Assembly (NCBI GenBank): GCA_030830185.1
Contig: JAURNN010000028.1
Location: 1 to 33,359 of the forward strand
Direction: 5' to 3'
Origin: Bacillota bacterium
GTDB lineage: Bacteria; Bacillota_I; Bacilli_A; Acholeplasmatales; Acholeplasmataceae
Length of the DNA stretch: 33,359 nucleotides
Notes under the pieces: generated by a model
What the model saw: the letters and a program-made list of their open reading frames with translations, nothing else
Told to the model about the DNA's origin: nothing
The model's database searches: none
Shown: piece by piece, positions 1-8,964 of the stretch
How positions within the stretch are numbered: position 1 is the first letter of the stretch
Layout of the letters: each line of letters starts with the position of its first letter
Position numbers and translations under genes: made by a program

Positions 1-2
1 AA

Positions 3-1181
3 ATACTTTTAGTTTTACAAGCAATTTTTACCAGTTTTGTTGCACCACCTTACAACATGTTAGACTTATCTAATTTGTATATTCACCCTGATAGTCAAAT
101 GGCATATACGATTGAAGCCATTGAAGTAGAAAAAGATCAAATTTATACAATTGTCATCGATGAAGCTTCATTAGGCCAACATTTAGATCACATTAGTGAC
201 TTTGAAATCGAAATTGAAAGTCAGTTTTATGATTTTTATGTTTTTCAATATGATGTTGAGAGTAATCGAGCATATGTTAGTTTTTCAGCAAAAAGTGAAT
301 GGATGTATATTCATCAAATTCCAGCATCTTTTTATGGCAGTTTTAATATTATGATGTATCAAGGAACTTATGAGGATTTCATTGGTTTTGAACATGTCCA
401 TACACCTACATTATCGCAATACACGATACCTTTACAATCATTAGAAGCTTTAGCACTATACAATGTGCCATTCGTAAGTAGTGAAGTCATTTTATTAGAA
501 GAAACGAATTCATTTCCAAAGTATAAACTATATAAACATAAAGATGCACCTTTTTACTATTTAATAAACTTTCAAATATATGATAGAAAGCCACCAGTGA
601 TTTATGGTCCAACAGAAATTTTAGTTTATCAAAGTCAAGAACCACTTTCTGATGAGTATATCATTAATCAATTTAATATCACTGATCTGAATAATTTCAC
701 CGTAAGTATAAGTCTCAATCAGTATAATCAAACACGAACACCAGGTAGATATCAAGTAAAGATTCATGCAGTCGATACGAGTAACAATGAAACAACATAC
801 AACACATTTATTAATGTCATCGATGATACAGTTTCTGAAATTGAATTAAGGCCTTATGTTATAGAAACTTCTATTTTCAAAACTTTAACGCTTGAAGAAA
901 TTTATGAAATATTAGATGCACACTTAAATCAACTCAATATGCCATATGAAGGATTGGAAGTCGTATTAAACACATATTCTTTATCGAAATCAACTCCAGG
1001 AAATTATGAAATTTATTATGATGTCATCATTAATGATCAAACCTATGATGGTCTCTTGCAAGTCAAAGTGAACCATCCAATAGAAGAAAAAGCTGTACAG
1101 TTTGGACTCATCGGACTTGCAGGTATTCTCGGTGGTATTGTTTTTTTAGGTGCGAGAAAACAACTTAAGAAAAAACGTTGA
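3..1181 (+). CDS. Surface/membrane-anchored protein with Ig-like (DUF5011/HYR-type) domain, 5' end truncated by window start
   Basis: Frame is open from position 3 (ILLVLQAIFTSFVAPPYNMLDLSN...), so the ORF-track ATG at 57 is probably not the true start. The upstream residues look like a signal peptide. C-terminal TM (FGLIGLAGILGGIVFLGA) followed by RKQLKKKR. Ig-like segment DRKPPVIYGP...TPGRYQVKIHAVDTSNNETTYNTFINVIDD. Confidence 0.75.
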   Translation: MLLVLQAIFTSFVAPPYNMLDLSNLYIHPDSQMAYTIEAIEVEKDQIYTIVIDEASLGQHLDHISDFEIEIESQFYDFYVFQYDVESNRAYVSFSAKSEWMYIHQIPASFYGSFNIMMYQGTYEDFIGFEHVHTPTLSQYTIPLQSLEALALYNVPFVSSEVILLEETNSFPKYKLYKHKDAPFYYLINFQIYDRKPPVIYGPTEILVYQSQEPLSDEYIINQFNITDLNNFTVSISLNQYNQTRTPGRYQVKIHAVDTSNNETTYNTFINVIDDTVSEIELRPYVIETSIFKTLTLEEIYEILDAHLNQLNMPYEGLEVVLNTYSLSKSTPGNYEIYYDVIINDQTYDGLLQVKVNHPIEEKAVQFGLIGLAGILGGIVFLGARKQLKKKR

Positions 1182-1206
1182 CAAGAAACTTCAAAACGTA
1201 TATAAT
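1178..1206 (+). promoter_or_regulatory. Sigma70-type promoter for tRNA-Leu (TTGACA - 17 nt - TATAAT)
   Basis: TTGACA 1178-1183, TATAAT 1201-1206, 17-nt spacer. The -35 overlaps the TGA stop (1179-1181) of the preceding CDS. Confidence 0.85.
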
Positions 1207-1215
1207 GACTTTTGC

Positions 1216-1300
1216 GCGGGTGTGGCGAAATTGGCAGACGCACTAGACTTAGGATCTAGCGCCTTACGGCGTGCAGGTTCAACTCCTGTCACCCGCACCA
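1216..1300 (+). tRNA. tRNA-Leu (anticodon UAG), CCA encoded
   Basis: Acceptor GCGGGTG/CACCCGC, anticodon stem CTAGA/TCTAG with loop CTTAGGA (anticodon TAG), long variable arm, GGTTCAACTCC T-arm, ACCA end. Confidence 0.95.
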
Positions 1301-1311
1301 CTTAAAGTCAA

Positions 1312-1340
1312 AAAAAGAGGCAACTGCCTCTTTTTATTTT
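1312..1340 (+). terminator. Rho-independent terminator after tRNA-Leu
   Basis: AAAAAGAGGCAACTGCCTCTTTTT hairpin with T-tract. Confidence 0.8.
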
Positions 1341-1440
1341 TATTAATAAGAATCTTTAATTTAGTTTTAAAAATATAGACAAATATCATATAATAAGTAC
1401 GAATAACAATTTAAAGTCAATTAACATTAAGAGGTGAACC

Positions 1441-1893
1441 ATGTTAGAAGTTGGAACAATTGTAAACGATTTTTCATTACTTGATAGCGAAGGAAACACT
1501 AGAAAATTATCTGAATTTTACGGTAAACCATTAGTCATCTATTTTTATCCAAAAGATGATACACCAGGTTGTACAACACAAGCTTGTACATTTCGTGATC
1601 AATATGAAGATTTCACATCAAAAAACATTCAAGTGATCGGAATCTCAAAAGATGATCCAATCAAGCACGCTGCCTTTAAAGAAAAGTATAACCTCCCTTT
1701 TATATTATTATCTGACCATGAATCAGAAATTTGTGAGTACTTTGGTGTTTGGGTTGAAAAAAGCATGTATGGAAAAAAATATATGGGAATTCAACGTGCT
1801 ACTTTTGTTTTAGATGCTCAAGGGATCATTACACATGTCTTTCAAAAAGCCTCACCTGAAAATAATGCTCAAGATATATTAAATGTTTTATAA
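1441..1893 (+). CDS. bcp: Thioredoxin-dependent peroxiredoxin, Bcp/PrxQ type
   Basis: AhpC/TSA fold signature YFYPKDDTPGCTTQACTFRDQYEDF; 150 aa; RBS aagaggtg. Confidence 0.9.
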   Translation: MLEVGTIVNDFSLLDSEGNTRKLSEFYGKPLVIYFYPKDDTPGCTTQACTFRDQYEDFTSKNIQVIGISKDDPIKHAAFKEKYNLPFILLSDHESEICEYFGVWVEKSMYGKKYMGIQRATFVLDAQGIITHVFQKASPENNAQDILNVL

Positions 1894-1944
1894 TATTTGA
1901 GGTAAGCATATAATTCAGTGTTGATAAAAAAGTAAATAAAACGT

Positions 1945-1980
1945 AAAAAAGTGTTCTTACGAAAGGATGCTTTTTTATTT
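1945..1980 (+). terminator. Possible GU-rich hairpin terminator
   Basis: AAAAAGTGTTC TTACGAAA GGATGCTTTTTT with wobble pairs followed by a T-run. Confidence 0.45.
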
Positions 1981-2052
1981 CCTTTGACTTTTTTAGCTTT
2001 TGTTATAAAATAAGAGATAAATATTTTTACTAGAGAGGTAGAGAGGTAAGAC

Positions 2053-4686
2053 ATGAAAATGAAATTTTGGTTAAGACCCGTAATTTTGATGACACTTTTA
2101 ATTGTTTTAAGTGCTTGCGGTGAAACTGTTGAAAACAGTGCACCAACAATATCTGGTACAACAAATCACAACGTTGAAGTTGGTGATACTTTAGATTTAC
2201 TAGATAACGTTATTGCAACAGATTTAGAAGATGGAGATTTAACGGCATCAATTATTTTAGTTGATGATACACTCGATCTCGATTCAGAAGGAGAGTACTC
2301 GGTAACATACCGAGTTACAGATTCAGAAGGAGAAGTAACTGAAGTATCTGTCACAGTCACTGTTACTGCTAAAGCAGAACTTACTGATGCTGATAGAGCT
2401 CAAGAAGATTTAGATGCATATCAAGCATTTTTAGCAGCAAATCCGGGTAGTTATGATTTTATTAAGCGTGGTGAAGTTCATCGTTCAATTATAACGTGGA
2501 GATCAACATCACCATATTTATCTAATGAAGGCGTTTTATTACCACTTCCATACGGTATGGATGCCGCAACTGCATCATATGTAGGGACATTCGTATATCG
2601 TAATGCAAGCGTGAGTGCAACTTTCGAGGTTGATTTACAACCTGCTTCGCCAGTTGTTATTGCAACATCACGTAACGTGCCTTTTGAAAATACGACGACT
2701 GAATTTGATGTAGCAGATGGACAACTTACATTATTCTTTGAAGAAGATGGGTATGTACCATATGTTAAGGTTACTGATTTTTTTGATTTATTAGAAGGAT
2801 TTGTTGATCCAGAAGTAGAAATTACCGTGACTACAGAAGGTAATGTCTTAACAATGTTTTACCAATATTATGATGAAAATGAAGATGTCACTTATGATTT
2901 AGAGTTAACCATTGATGCTGATGCTGACACAATTTCAACAAATGATCCAGGATTTTACTGGGCGTATATTTATTCAACTGAAACCAATTTCGGTAGACAT
3001 ATTGAATATGATTACGATAATCCAAATGCTCATTACTATGAAGGTGGCGATGTTGTTTATGAACTTGCGAAATATAATTTAGACATCGTTGTCCATGAAG
3101 GGGAAATCGTTTTACCTTATTATACTGTCAACCAATTGTTTGCAGGCTCAAGTTATTACAATGTTTATTATAATAACCAAAAACTATATGGTATATATGG
3201 AACACCTGCAGATGACAGTGACGAATACATGGATATGAAAACGTCAAATATGAACGGAAAAGATTTCCCTCATGACCTAGCAGTTCATAATTTTAATGTT
3301 TTAGCATTTAATTTAGATTATTTTTATGGATTAACCGAACTTTTAGAAATTGAATCCTTTTATGAGATTATGTATCCTTTAGGAGCAAGATTATTATCTT
3401 CAGATCCCGCAACATTTGAACTTGCATTAAGAGAGTTATTATTAAAAAACATTGATGAACCTCACACATCTTATGGATACCCTGGTTATTTCAACGAAGT
3501 GAATGACGCAGGTCCACCAGTCAATACATTAAGTGTATATGGTACGAGATTTCAAAACTGGTATTATGACGGTTACATTGATGTTGACGACGCGATTGGT
3601 GCAAAATGGGGTGAATCATCAGATGGGTCATGGAATGCGTATTCAGGACTAAGACCTGATTATTGGTTCTTGGATGATGCTAAGACAAGTGTTGTTATCA
3701 CACTAAATGGATTTAGAACATCAGACATGGAAGAATCCGCGACATTTGATCACAGTATTGTTTCTGATATGTTAAAAACAGAAAATTTATCACTATTACC
3801 AAATATTGTGGGGTCAACTAAAATATTTTATTACAACCAATCAGATAATGCCGATAGACAAGTAAGTATGTTGATAAAAGGATTAGATGAAGCATATCTT
3901 ACAACATATGGTGCATCTCTTGAAACGGCAGGGTTTGCTAAAGTCATTGAAGATACTGTTAACCAATCTAAAAAAGATGGTTATTATAGCATCACTGTTG
4001 GTGGCGTCTCTTATATGGTACAACTGGCATATGATGATGAAAATAGTTTATTTTATGTAGGAATTGCAAATCAATTACCAACATCTTACACGGCAGAATG
4101 GCCATTTGAAGTAGACATCGAAGCGATGATTGATGGAGACAGTGCTGTTTATCTTGAAATGGTGATGGATCGAGTGACAGCAGAAGCACCAAACCTAGTT
4201 AATGCAATGTTAGACTTAACTTGGAATACAGGTGGCAATGTTGGTGCACTTTATAGAGTTGTCGGATTTATTACTGACGAACCTTTCATGACTGCTAGAA
4301 TTAGTGGTGATACTGGTGGTGCATCAAGTAGTTTTGTTTATATAGACGGAGTACCAGTTTATAAAAACCTCAATTGGGCACTTCTAACTTCACCATTAAC
4401 ATTTAGTGCAGCAAATTCATTAGCAACGATTTTCAAAATGAATGACCTAGGACCAATCATTGGACTCACATCCGGTGGAGGAGCATCATCTATTACACCA
4501 ATCTTACTACCAAGTGGAACATCATTCACAACGAGTTCAAATAGTGTTGGTGCGATAAGAACAGGTTCAGGAACAGATGAAGATCCATATGTCTATGAAA
4601 ATAATGAGTTTGGTATTACACCAGATATTGTGATTGATATCGAAGATATTTACGATGAAGAAATACTCATCACTGCATTTAATTAA
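2053..4686 (+). CDS. Lipoprotein with N-terminal Ig-like domain and C-terminal S41 (tail-specific-protease-like) peptidase domain
   Basis: Lipobox LIVLSACGE. Ig-like repeat NVIATDLEDGDLTASI...YSVTYRVTDSEGEVTEVSVTVTV. S41 landmarks NIDEPHTSYGYPGY, LDLTWNTGGN, LLTSPLTFSAANSLA...GPIIGLTSGGGAS. Confidence 0.75.
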   Translation: MKMKFWLRPVILMTLLIVLSACGETVENSAPTISGTTNHNVEVGDTLDLLDNVIATDLEDGDLTASIILVDDTLDLDSEGEYSVTYRVTDSEGEVTEVSVTVTVTAKAELTDADRAQEDLDAYQAFLAANPGSYDFIKRGEVHRSIITWRSTSPYLSNEGVLLPLPYGMDAATASYVGTFVYRNASVSATFEVDLQPASPVVIATSRNVPFENTTTEFDVADGQLTLFFEEDGYVPYVKVTDFFDLLEGFVDPEVEITVTTEGNVLTMFYQYYDENEDVTYDLELTIDADADTISTNDPGFYWAYIYSTETNFGRHIEYDYDNPNAHYYEGGDVVYELAKYNLDIVVHEGEIVLPYYTVNQLFAGSSYYNVYYNNQKLYGIYGTPADDSDEYMDMKTSNMNGKDFPHDLAVHNFNVLAFNLDYFYGLTELLEIESFYEIMYPLGARLLSSDPATFELALRELLLKNIDEPHTSYGYPGYFNEVNDAGPPVNTLSVYGTRFQNWYYDGYIDVDDAIGAKWGESSDGSWNAYSGLRPDYWFLDDAKTSVVITLNGFRTSDMEESATFDHSIVSDMLKTENLSLLPNIVGSTKIFYYNQSDNADRQVSMLIKGLDEAYLTTYGASLETAGFAKVIEDTVNQSKKDGYYSITVGGVSYMVQLAYDDENSLFYVGIANQLPTSYTAEWPFEVDIEAMIDGDSAVYLEMVMDRVTAEAPNLVNAMLDLTWNTGGNVGALYRVVGFITDEPFMTARISGDTGGASSSFVYIDGVPVYKNLNWALLTSPLTFSAANSLATIFKMNDLGPIIGLTSGGGASSITPILLPSGTSFTTSSNSVGAIRTGSGTDEDPYVYENNEFGITPDIVIDIEDIYDEEILITAFN

Positions 4687-4722
4687 AGTAAAATAATAAC
4701 GTTACAAGGCTTATAAACACTT

Positions 4723-4736
4723 AGAAAACGTTTTCA
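4723..4736. promoter_or_regulatory. cre-like LacI-family operator upstream of oppA
   Basis: AGAAAACGTTTTCA contains a 12-bp perfect palindrome GAAAACGTTTTC (4724-4735). One mismatch to cre consensus TGWAANCGNTNWCA. Confidence 0.55.
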
Positions 4737-4821
4737 ATGCATTTTAAATAAATAAAAAGATTGAAAAAAAGTATTTTTTGGTATAATAATTAACAAATAA
4801 TTAAAAAAAGGAGATTATTAG

Positions 4822-7707
4822 ATGAAAATTTCTAAAAAATTATTAGGATTATTCATGTTATTATTCGCTACAGTGCTGTTAGCAGCTTGTGGTGAAGAAG
4901 ACCTTCCTCCGGTATTTGCTGGAGTAGGTAATGCATCATTTGCTGTATTTGATGAATTTGATCCACTAGCTGGAGTCACTGCAACTGACGTTGAAGATGG
5001 CGACTTAACAGCTGCAATCGAAGTCACTGCAAATACAGTAGATAACTTAACAGCTGGATCATACTCAGTATCATATTCGGTTGAAGATAGTGCAGGGAAT
5101 GTTGCGACTGCAACACGTTCAGTAACTGTGAACCCACCAGCACCAGAAGATTATCCATTAGCACAATATCAAGAAGGTGTAAACTTATCTTTCTTAGATG
5201 GTGTTCAAAAAGATAAACTATTTGCTGCTGCTGAATCATACTTATTAGAAAATGTATTAGCTGGGGTTCCACTATATACCGGAGCATCACGTGTCATGTT
5301 CTCTAACCGTGTCCAACTATTTTCTGAAGAATTTAATGGGGTATTAGGATTTGGTACTGCATTCTCACAACTTACTGCTGATGACTCAACAGTAGAAATG
5401 CTACCAGGGCAAATGGGTACTGCTGGACAGTACACTTATCGTTCATCATTCTCGACTAACCCAACAACATACAACCCATGGTTAGCAGATGATTCTGTAT
5501 CTTCAGACTTCATTGATACCTTTACTGGTGGATTTTATGAATTCTTCTTTGATGCATCAAAAACAGGGTATGAAATTTTACCTTCATTTGCAGCATCATT
5601 ACCAGTTGCTGTTAACCCTGAAACAATCAATGGTAAAGATTACTCAACTGTATGGCAAATTCCATTACGTGATGATTTAACTTGGACGTTCCACCCAGAT
5701 CTTGATACATCAGGATTTGCAGCTGGTTACGAAAAATTAGATGCTACAGACTGGTTGTGGACATGGAAATTAGCACTCGAAAACCAATGGTTCCGTGCGA
5801 TTTCAGGTGGTGGTGACTTTATTACTAAAGGTGTTAAAGGTGCTGCTGAATTTGTTGCAGGTACTGGTTCATGGGAAGAAGTTGGTATTTCTATTGTAAA
5901 TGGTAATACCATTCAAATAGAATACGTTTCTGAACAATCAGAATTTGACATCGTTTATGGTTTCACTGGTGCATCACTTGCTGCACTTAACCAAGAATTA
6001 TATGAATCACTAGGAACAACACAAGAAGAGCGAGAAGTTGCTTATGGACAAGGTCCTCTATCAGTTGCCGCTAATGGTGTTTACTACTTAGATAAATATA
6101 CACCAGACCAATTGATTACTGTTGTTAAAAACGAAGATTATGTTGATGCTGATAAATATTACTATACTGGTCAACAATTCAGATTTATTTCTGGATCAGA
6201 ACAATTATTTGAAGAATTCTTAGCAGGACGTTTAGAAAGTGCATCTGTGCCATCAGCACGTGTCTCTGAATTCTTAAATGACCCACGTGTCAAAACATCT
6301 CCAGCTGCAACAACTTGGAGATTACAAATGAACTTGTTTGGAACTGAAGCTAATCGTGATGCTTACATTGCGAAGTATCCAGGTAACGGTATTGATCCTG
6401 ACTTTGTTCCTGAACCAATCTTGGCTTACAAAGCATTTAGACAAGCTCTATACTATGGTTTTGACCGTTACACGGCTGCTGTAGAAGTTGTTAAAACTTA
6501 CTTACCAGCGCACACACTCTTTACATCGACTTACTTCCTTGATGGTTCATCAGGATTAAGTGTACGTACAGGTGAAGCGGGTGCTGCTGTCGTTACAAAC
6601 TTTGGTGGAGACTCAAATGGTTACTTCCCAGATGCGGCTTTAGACTTATTTAAAGAAGCTGTTGCAGAAGCAATTGCAGATGGTTTCTATACTGCAGGAA
6701 CTGCAGATAACTACACTACTATTGAATTAGGTTTAACATATGCATCAAGTGGTAACACTGCTGCACAAGCAATGGTTGCTGAAATCGAAAAACAATACGA
6801 AGAGTTACTTGTTGATGATGTAAACTTTGTGAATATAGACATCGTTATTGCAGACGTCGCTTTCCCAGGAAACTACTATGACTATATGTTAATTGCAAAC
6901 ACTGACTTAGGTATTGGTGGTATCTCAGGGTCATTACTAGATGCACCTGGATTCTTAGATACTTACTCAGATGACAACCGTTCTGGATTTACTCTAAACT
7001 GGGGTATTGATACAACAACAGCAAACATCCCAGTATCATATGTAAACTTAGATGGTGAAACTGTCTATGAGACATGGGGATATAACGCACTTGTTATGGC
7101 ATTAGTTGGTAAAACGTATGTTCGTGATGGTGTTGAACAAGAATCATGGACAGATCCACTAGCACTCGTAAGAGCGAACTTAGATATGGCTGGACAAGTA
7201 TATGAATCATCAGCAGATGGTACTGCACTTGCAGAAATATTTGAAGAAGCTACTTTAGCAGAATTAGCTGAAGAAATCGGAGCTGACTCAGTTGTTGCGT
7301 ATACCGTTGTTGCTGAATCAGGAAGAAACTACTTATTTATTATCGAAGAAACATTCGGTGAATATACGTTGTACTCACAACAATCACTAATTACAGATGC
7401 ATCTGCAGCAGTTGTTGCGTATCTACAATCATATGGATACACAGCAGTTACAGCAACCGCAACATTGTTAGACGATACTACAATTGATGCAAATGAGTAT
7501 ATTCAAGAATTGTATGATACTGAAACGGTAGATGTTGTCATTGATACAGTTGCTCAGTTATTAGCGGAAGAAGAAGTAACAGATGCGAACGCAGTTGTAT
7601 ATGCTGTCACATGGCAGTTAAACTCAGGATCTACTACTTATAATGGTTCTGACGCATTTATCTTACTTAACATTAATGGTTACTTTGTAGTTTTAACTTG
7701 GTTATAG
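4822..7707 (+). CDS. oppA: Oligopeptide ABC transporter substrate-binding lipoprotein (SBP_bac_5 type) with N-terminal Ig-like domain and C-terminal extension
   Basis: Lipobox LLAACGEE. Ig-like ATDVEDGDLTAAI...GSYSVSYSVEDSAGNVATATRSVTV. SBP5-like body (YRSSFSTNPTTYNPWL..., ILPSFAASL, YKAFRQALYYGFDR). Followed by oppBCDF. Confidence 0.85.
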   Translation: MKISKKLLGLFMLLFATVLLAACGEEDLPPVFAGVGNASFAVFDEFDPLAGVTATDVEDGDLTAAIEVTANTVDNLTAGSYSVSYSVEDSAGNVATATRSVTVNPPAPEDYPLAQYQEGVNLSFLDGVQKDKLFAAAESYLLENVLAGVPLYTGASRVMFSNRVQLFSEEFNGVLGFGTAFSQLTADDSTVEMLPGQMGTAGQYTYRSSFSTNPTTYNPWLADDSVSSDFIDTFTGGFYEFFFDASKTGYEILPSFAASLPVAVNPETINGKDYSTVWQIPLRDDLTWTFHPDLDTSGFAAGYEKLDATDWLWTWKLALENQWFRAISGGGDFITKGVKGAAEFVAGTGSWEEVGISIVNGNTIQIEYVSEQSEFDIVYGFTGASLAALNQELYESLGTTQEEREVAYGQGPLSVAANGVYYLDKYTPDQLITVVKNEDYVDADKYYYTGQQFRFISGSEQLFEEFLAGRLESASVPSARVSEFLNDPRVKTSPAATTWRLQMNLFGTEANRDAYIAKYPGNGIDPDFVPEPILAYKAFRQALYYGFDRYTAAVEVVKTYLPAHTLFTSTYFLDGSSGLSVRTGEAGAAVVTNFGGDSNGYFPDAALDLFKEAVAEAIADGFYTAGTADNYTTIELGLTYASSGNTAAQAMVAEIEKQYEELLVDDVNFVNIDIVIADVAFPGNYYDYMLIANTDLGIGGISGSLLDAPGFLDTYSDDNRSGFTLNWGIDTTTANIPVSYVNLDGETVYETWGYNALVMALVGKTYVRDGVEQESWTDPLALVRANLDMAGQVYESSADGTALAEIFEEATLAELAEEIGADSVVAYTVVAESGRNYLFIIEETFGEYTLYSQQSLITDASAAVVAYLQSYGYTAVTATATLLDDTTIDANEYIQELYDTETVDVVIDTVAQLLAEEEVTDANAVVYAVTWQLNSGSTTYNGSDAFILLNINGYFVVLTWL

Positions 7708-7723
7708 TATCTAAATAAATTAT

Positions 7724-7759
7724 AAAAAAAGACCTATAAATTTCATAGGTCTTTTTTTT
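7724..7759 (+). terminator. Rho-independent terminator after oppA
   Basis: AAAAAAAGACCTATAAATTTCATAGGTCTTTTTTT. Confidence 0.85.
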
Positions 7760-7832
7760 ATTTAATTTTATTTCAATATTATGTTTTTTTGTCTTTACAA
7801 TAGTATATTAAGTGGTATTGAATTACCTATTA

Positions 7833-7841
7833 TGTTATAAT
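7833..7841 (+). promoter_or_regulatory. Extended -10 promoter for oppBCDF
   Basis: TGTTATAAT (TGnTATAAT), with no good -35 at 17 nt; about 30 nt upstream of the oppB start. Confidence 0.5.
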
Positions 7842-7869
7842 AAACTAAAACATTTAAGGTGATTAATTA

Positions 7870-8964
7870 ATGACAAACTATATATTGCAAAGAGTTGCTT
7901 GGATAGTCGTGATATTGTTTACTACACTTACTATTACATTTGTACTTCTAAAACTTGCGCCAGAATTCCCACCAACTAAAAATGATGAAAGAGATACATG
8001 GTTAACACGTCAATACAATGACGGTTATTATACTCTTGAAATTTATTCTCGTAGTAACCCAGCTGATATGTTAAGGATTGAAGAAATACGATTAGAAGAC
8101 GGTGTGAATGCAACAGTTTTTATAGTAAATCCTGTAAACGATTCAACAGTTTTCAAAGTTTTTCGTCGTGTACCGATATTTGAGCAATATTTAACTTGGG
8201 CCGAAAACGTAGTAACTGAATGGAACTGGGGGACTTCTACTAAAGTACGTGTTAATGCTGAAGCATTTTCTCTTATTTCATCTCGTTTTCCACTTACGAT
8301 AAGACTAAATGTGTTGACATTGTTGTTTTATATACCTTTTGGATTTTTATTCGGAATATTAGCTGCACTAAAAAAAGATACATGGGTAGATAATATGATG
8401 CAAATTATTATTATTCTTTTCATTTCTTTACCTGCACTAGTTTTTGTATTATTACTTCAAATCGTCTTTGGTTATCGTCTTGAATGGCTACCCCCGTTAT
8501 TTCCAATAATCGAACTTGAATCTGCTGCAAAAGTTGCATCGGGCTATATTATTCCAGTTATTGCAGCTGGATTACCAGCTATTGCAGGACTAACACGCTT
8601 ATTAAGAGCAGAATTATCTGAAGTGTTAACTTCTGAATTTTTACAACTTGCAAAAACAAAAGGTCTATCTTATCAACAAGCAGTGGTAAGACATGCAATA
8701 AGAAATTCAATGGTTCCAATGATACCAATTATTATCGGATCATTTGCGGGACTATTGAGTGGATCATTTATTTTAGAACAAGTATATTCGATTCCAGGTG
8801 TTGGTCGTGTCACACTTCAAGCTCTGGCTGCTGGAAATTATGATTATAATGTACTCATGGTTTCAACAGCTTTTTATGGTGTAATCGGCTTGGTAGCTGT
8901 TTTAATTGTGGACTTATCTTATGGGATTATTGATCCAAGAATCAGAATGGGAGCGAAAAAATAA
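7870..8964 (+). CDS. oppB: Oligopeptide ABC transporter permease OppB/DppB
   Basis: Multi-TM BPD_transp_1 protein with EAA loop (LAKTKGLSYQQAVVRHAIRNSMVPMIP), C-terminal ILEQVYSIPGVGRVTLQAL. Confidence 0.9.
   Translation: MTNYILQRVAWIVVILFTTLTITFVLLKLAPEFPPTKNDERDTWLTRQYNDGYYTLEIYSRSNPADMLRIEEIRLEDGVNATVFIVNPVNDSTVFKVFRRVPIFEQYLTWAENVVTEWNWGTSTKVRVNAEAFSLISSRFPLTIRLNVLTLLFYIPFGFLFGILAALKKDTWVDNMMQIIIILFISLPALVFVLLLQIVFGYRLEWLPPLFPIIELESAAKVASGYIIPVIAAGLPAIAGLTRLLRAELSEVLTSEFLQLAKTKGLSYQQAVVRHAIRNSMVPMIPIIIGSFAGLLSGSFILEQVYSIPGVGRVTLQALAAGNYDYNVLMVSTAFYGVIGLVAVLIVDLSYGIIDPRIRMGAKK

Noticed and set aside
1043-1243. Antisense ORF (66 aa, minus) over the end of the first CDS and the tRNA
   Set aside because: Overlaps a tRNA gene and a convincing CDS; no RBS or family resemblance.
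2166-2360. Minus-strand ORFs inside the S41 lipoprotein and OppA genes (2166-2360, 3992-4192, 4818-5290, 5205-5435, 5727-5912)
   Set aside because: Low-complexity antisense translations of strong coding genes; treated as chance ORFs.
5489-5680. Plus-strand alternative-frame ORF within oppA
   Set aside because: Out-of-frame shadow of the oppA coding sequence with no start signal.
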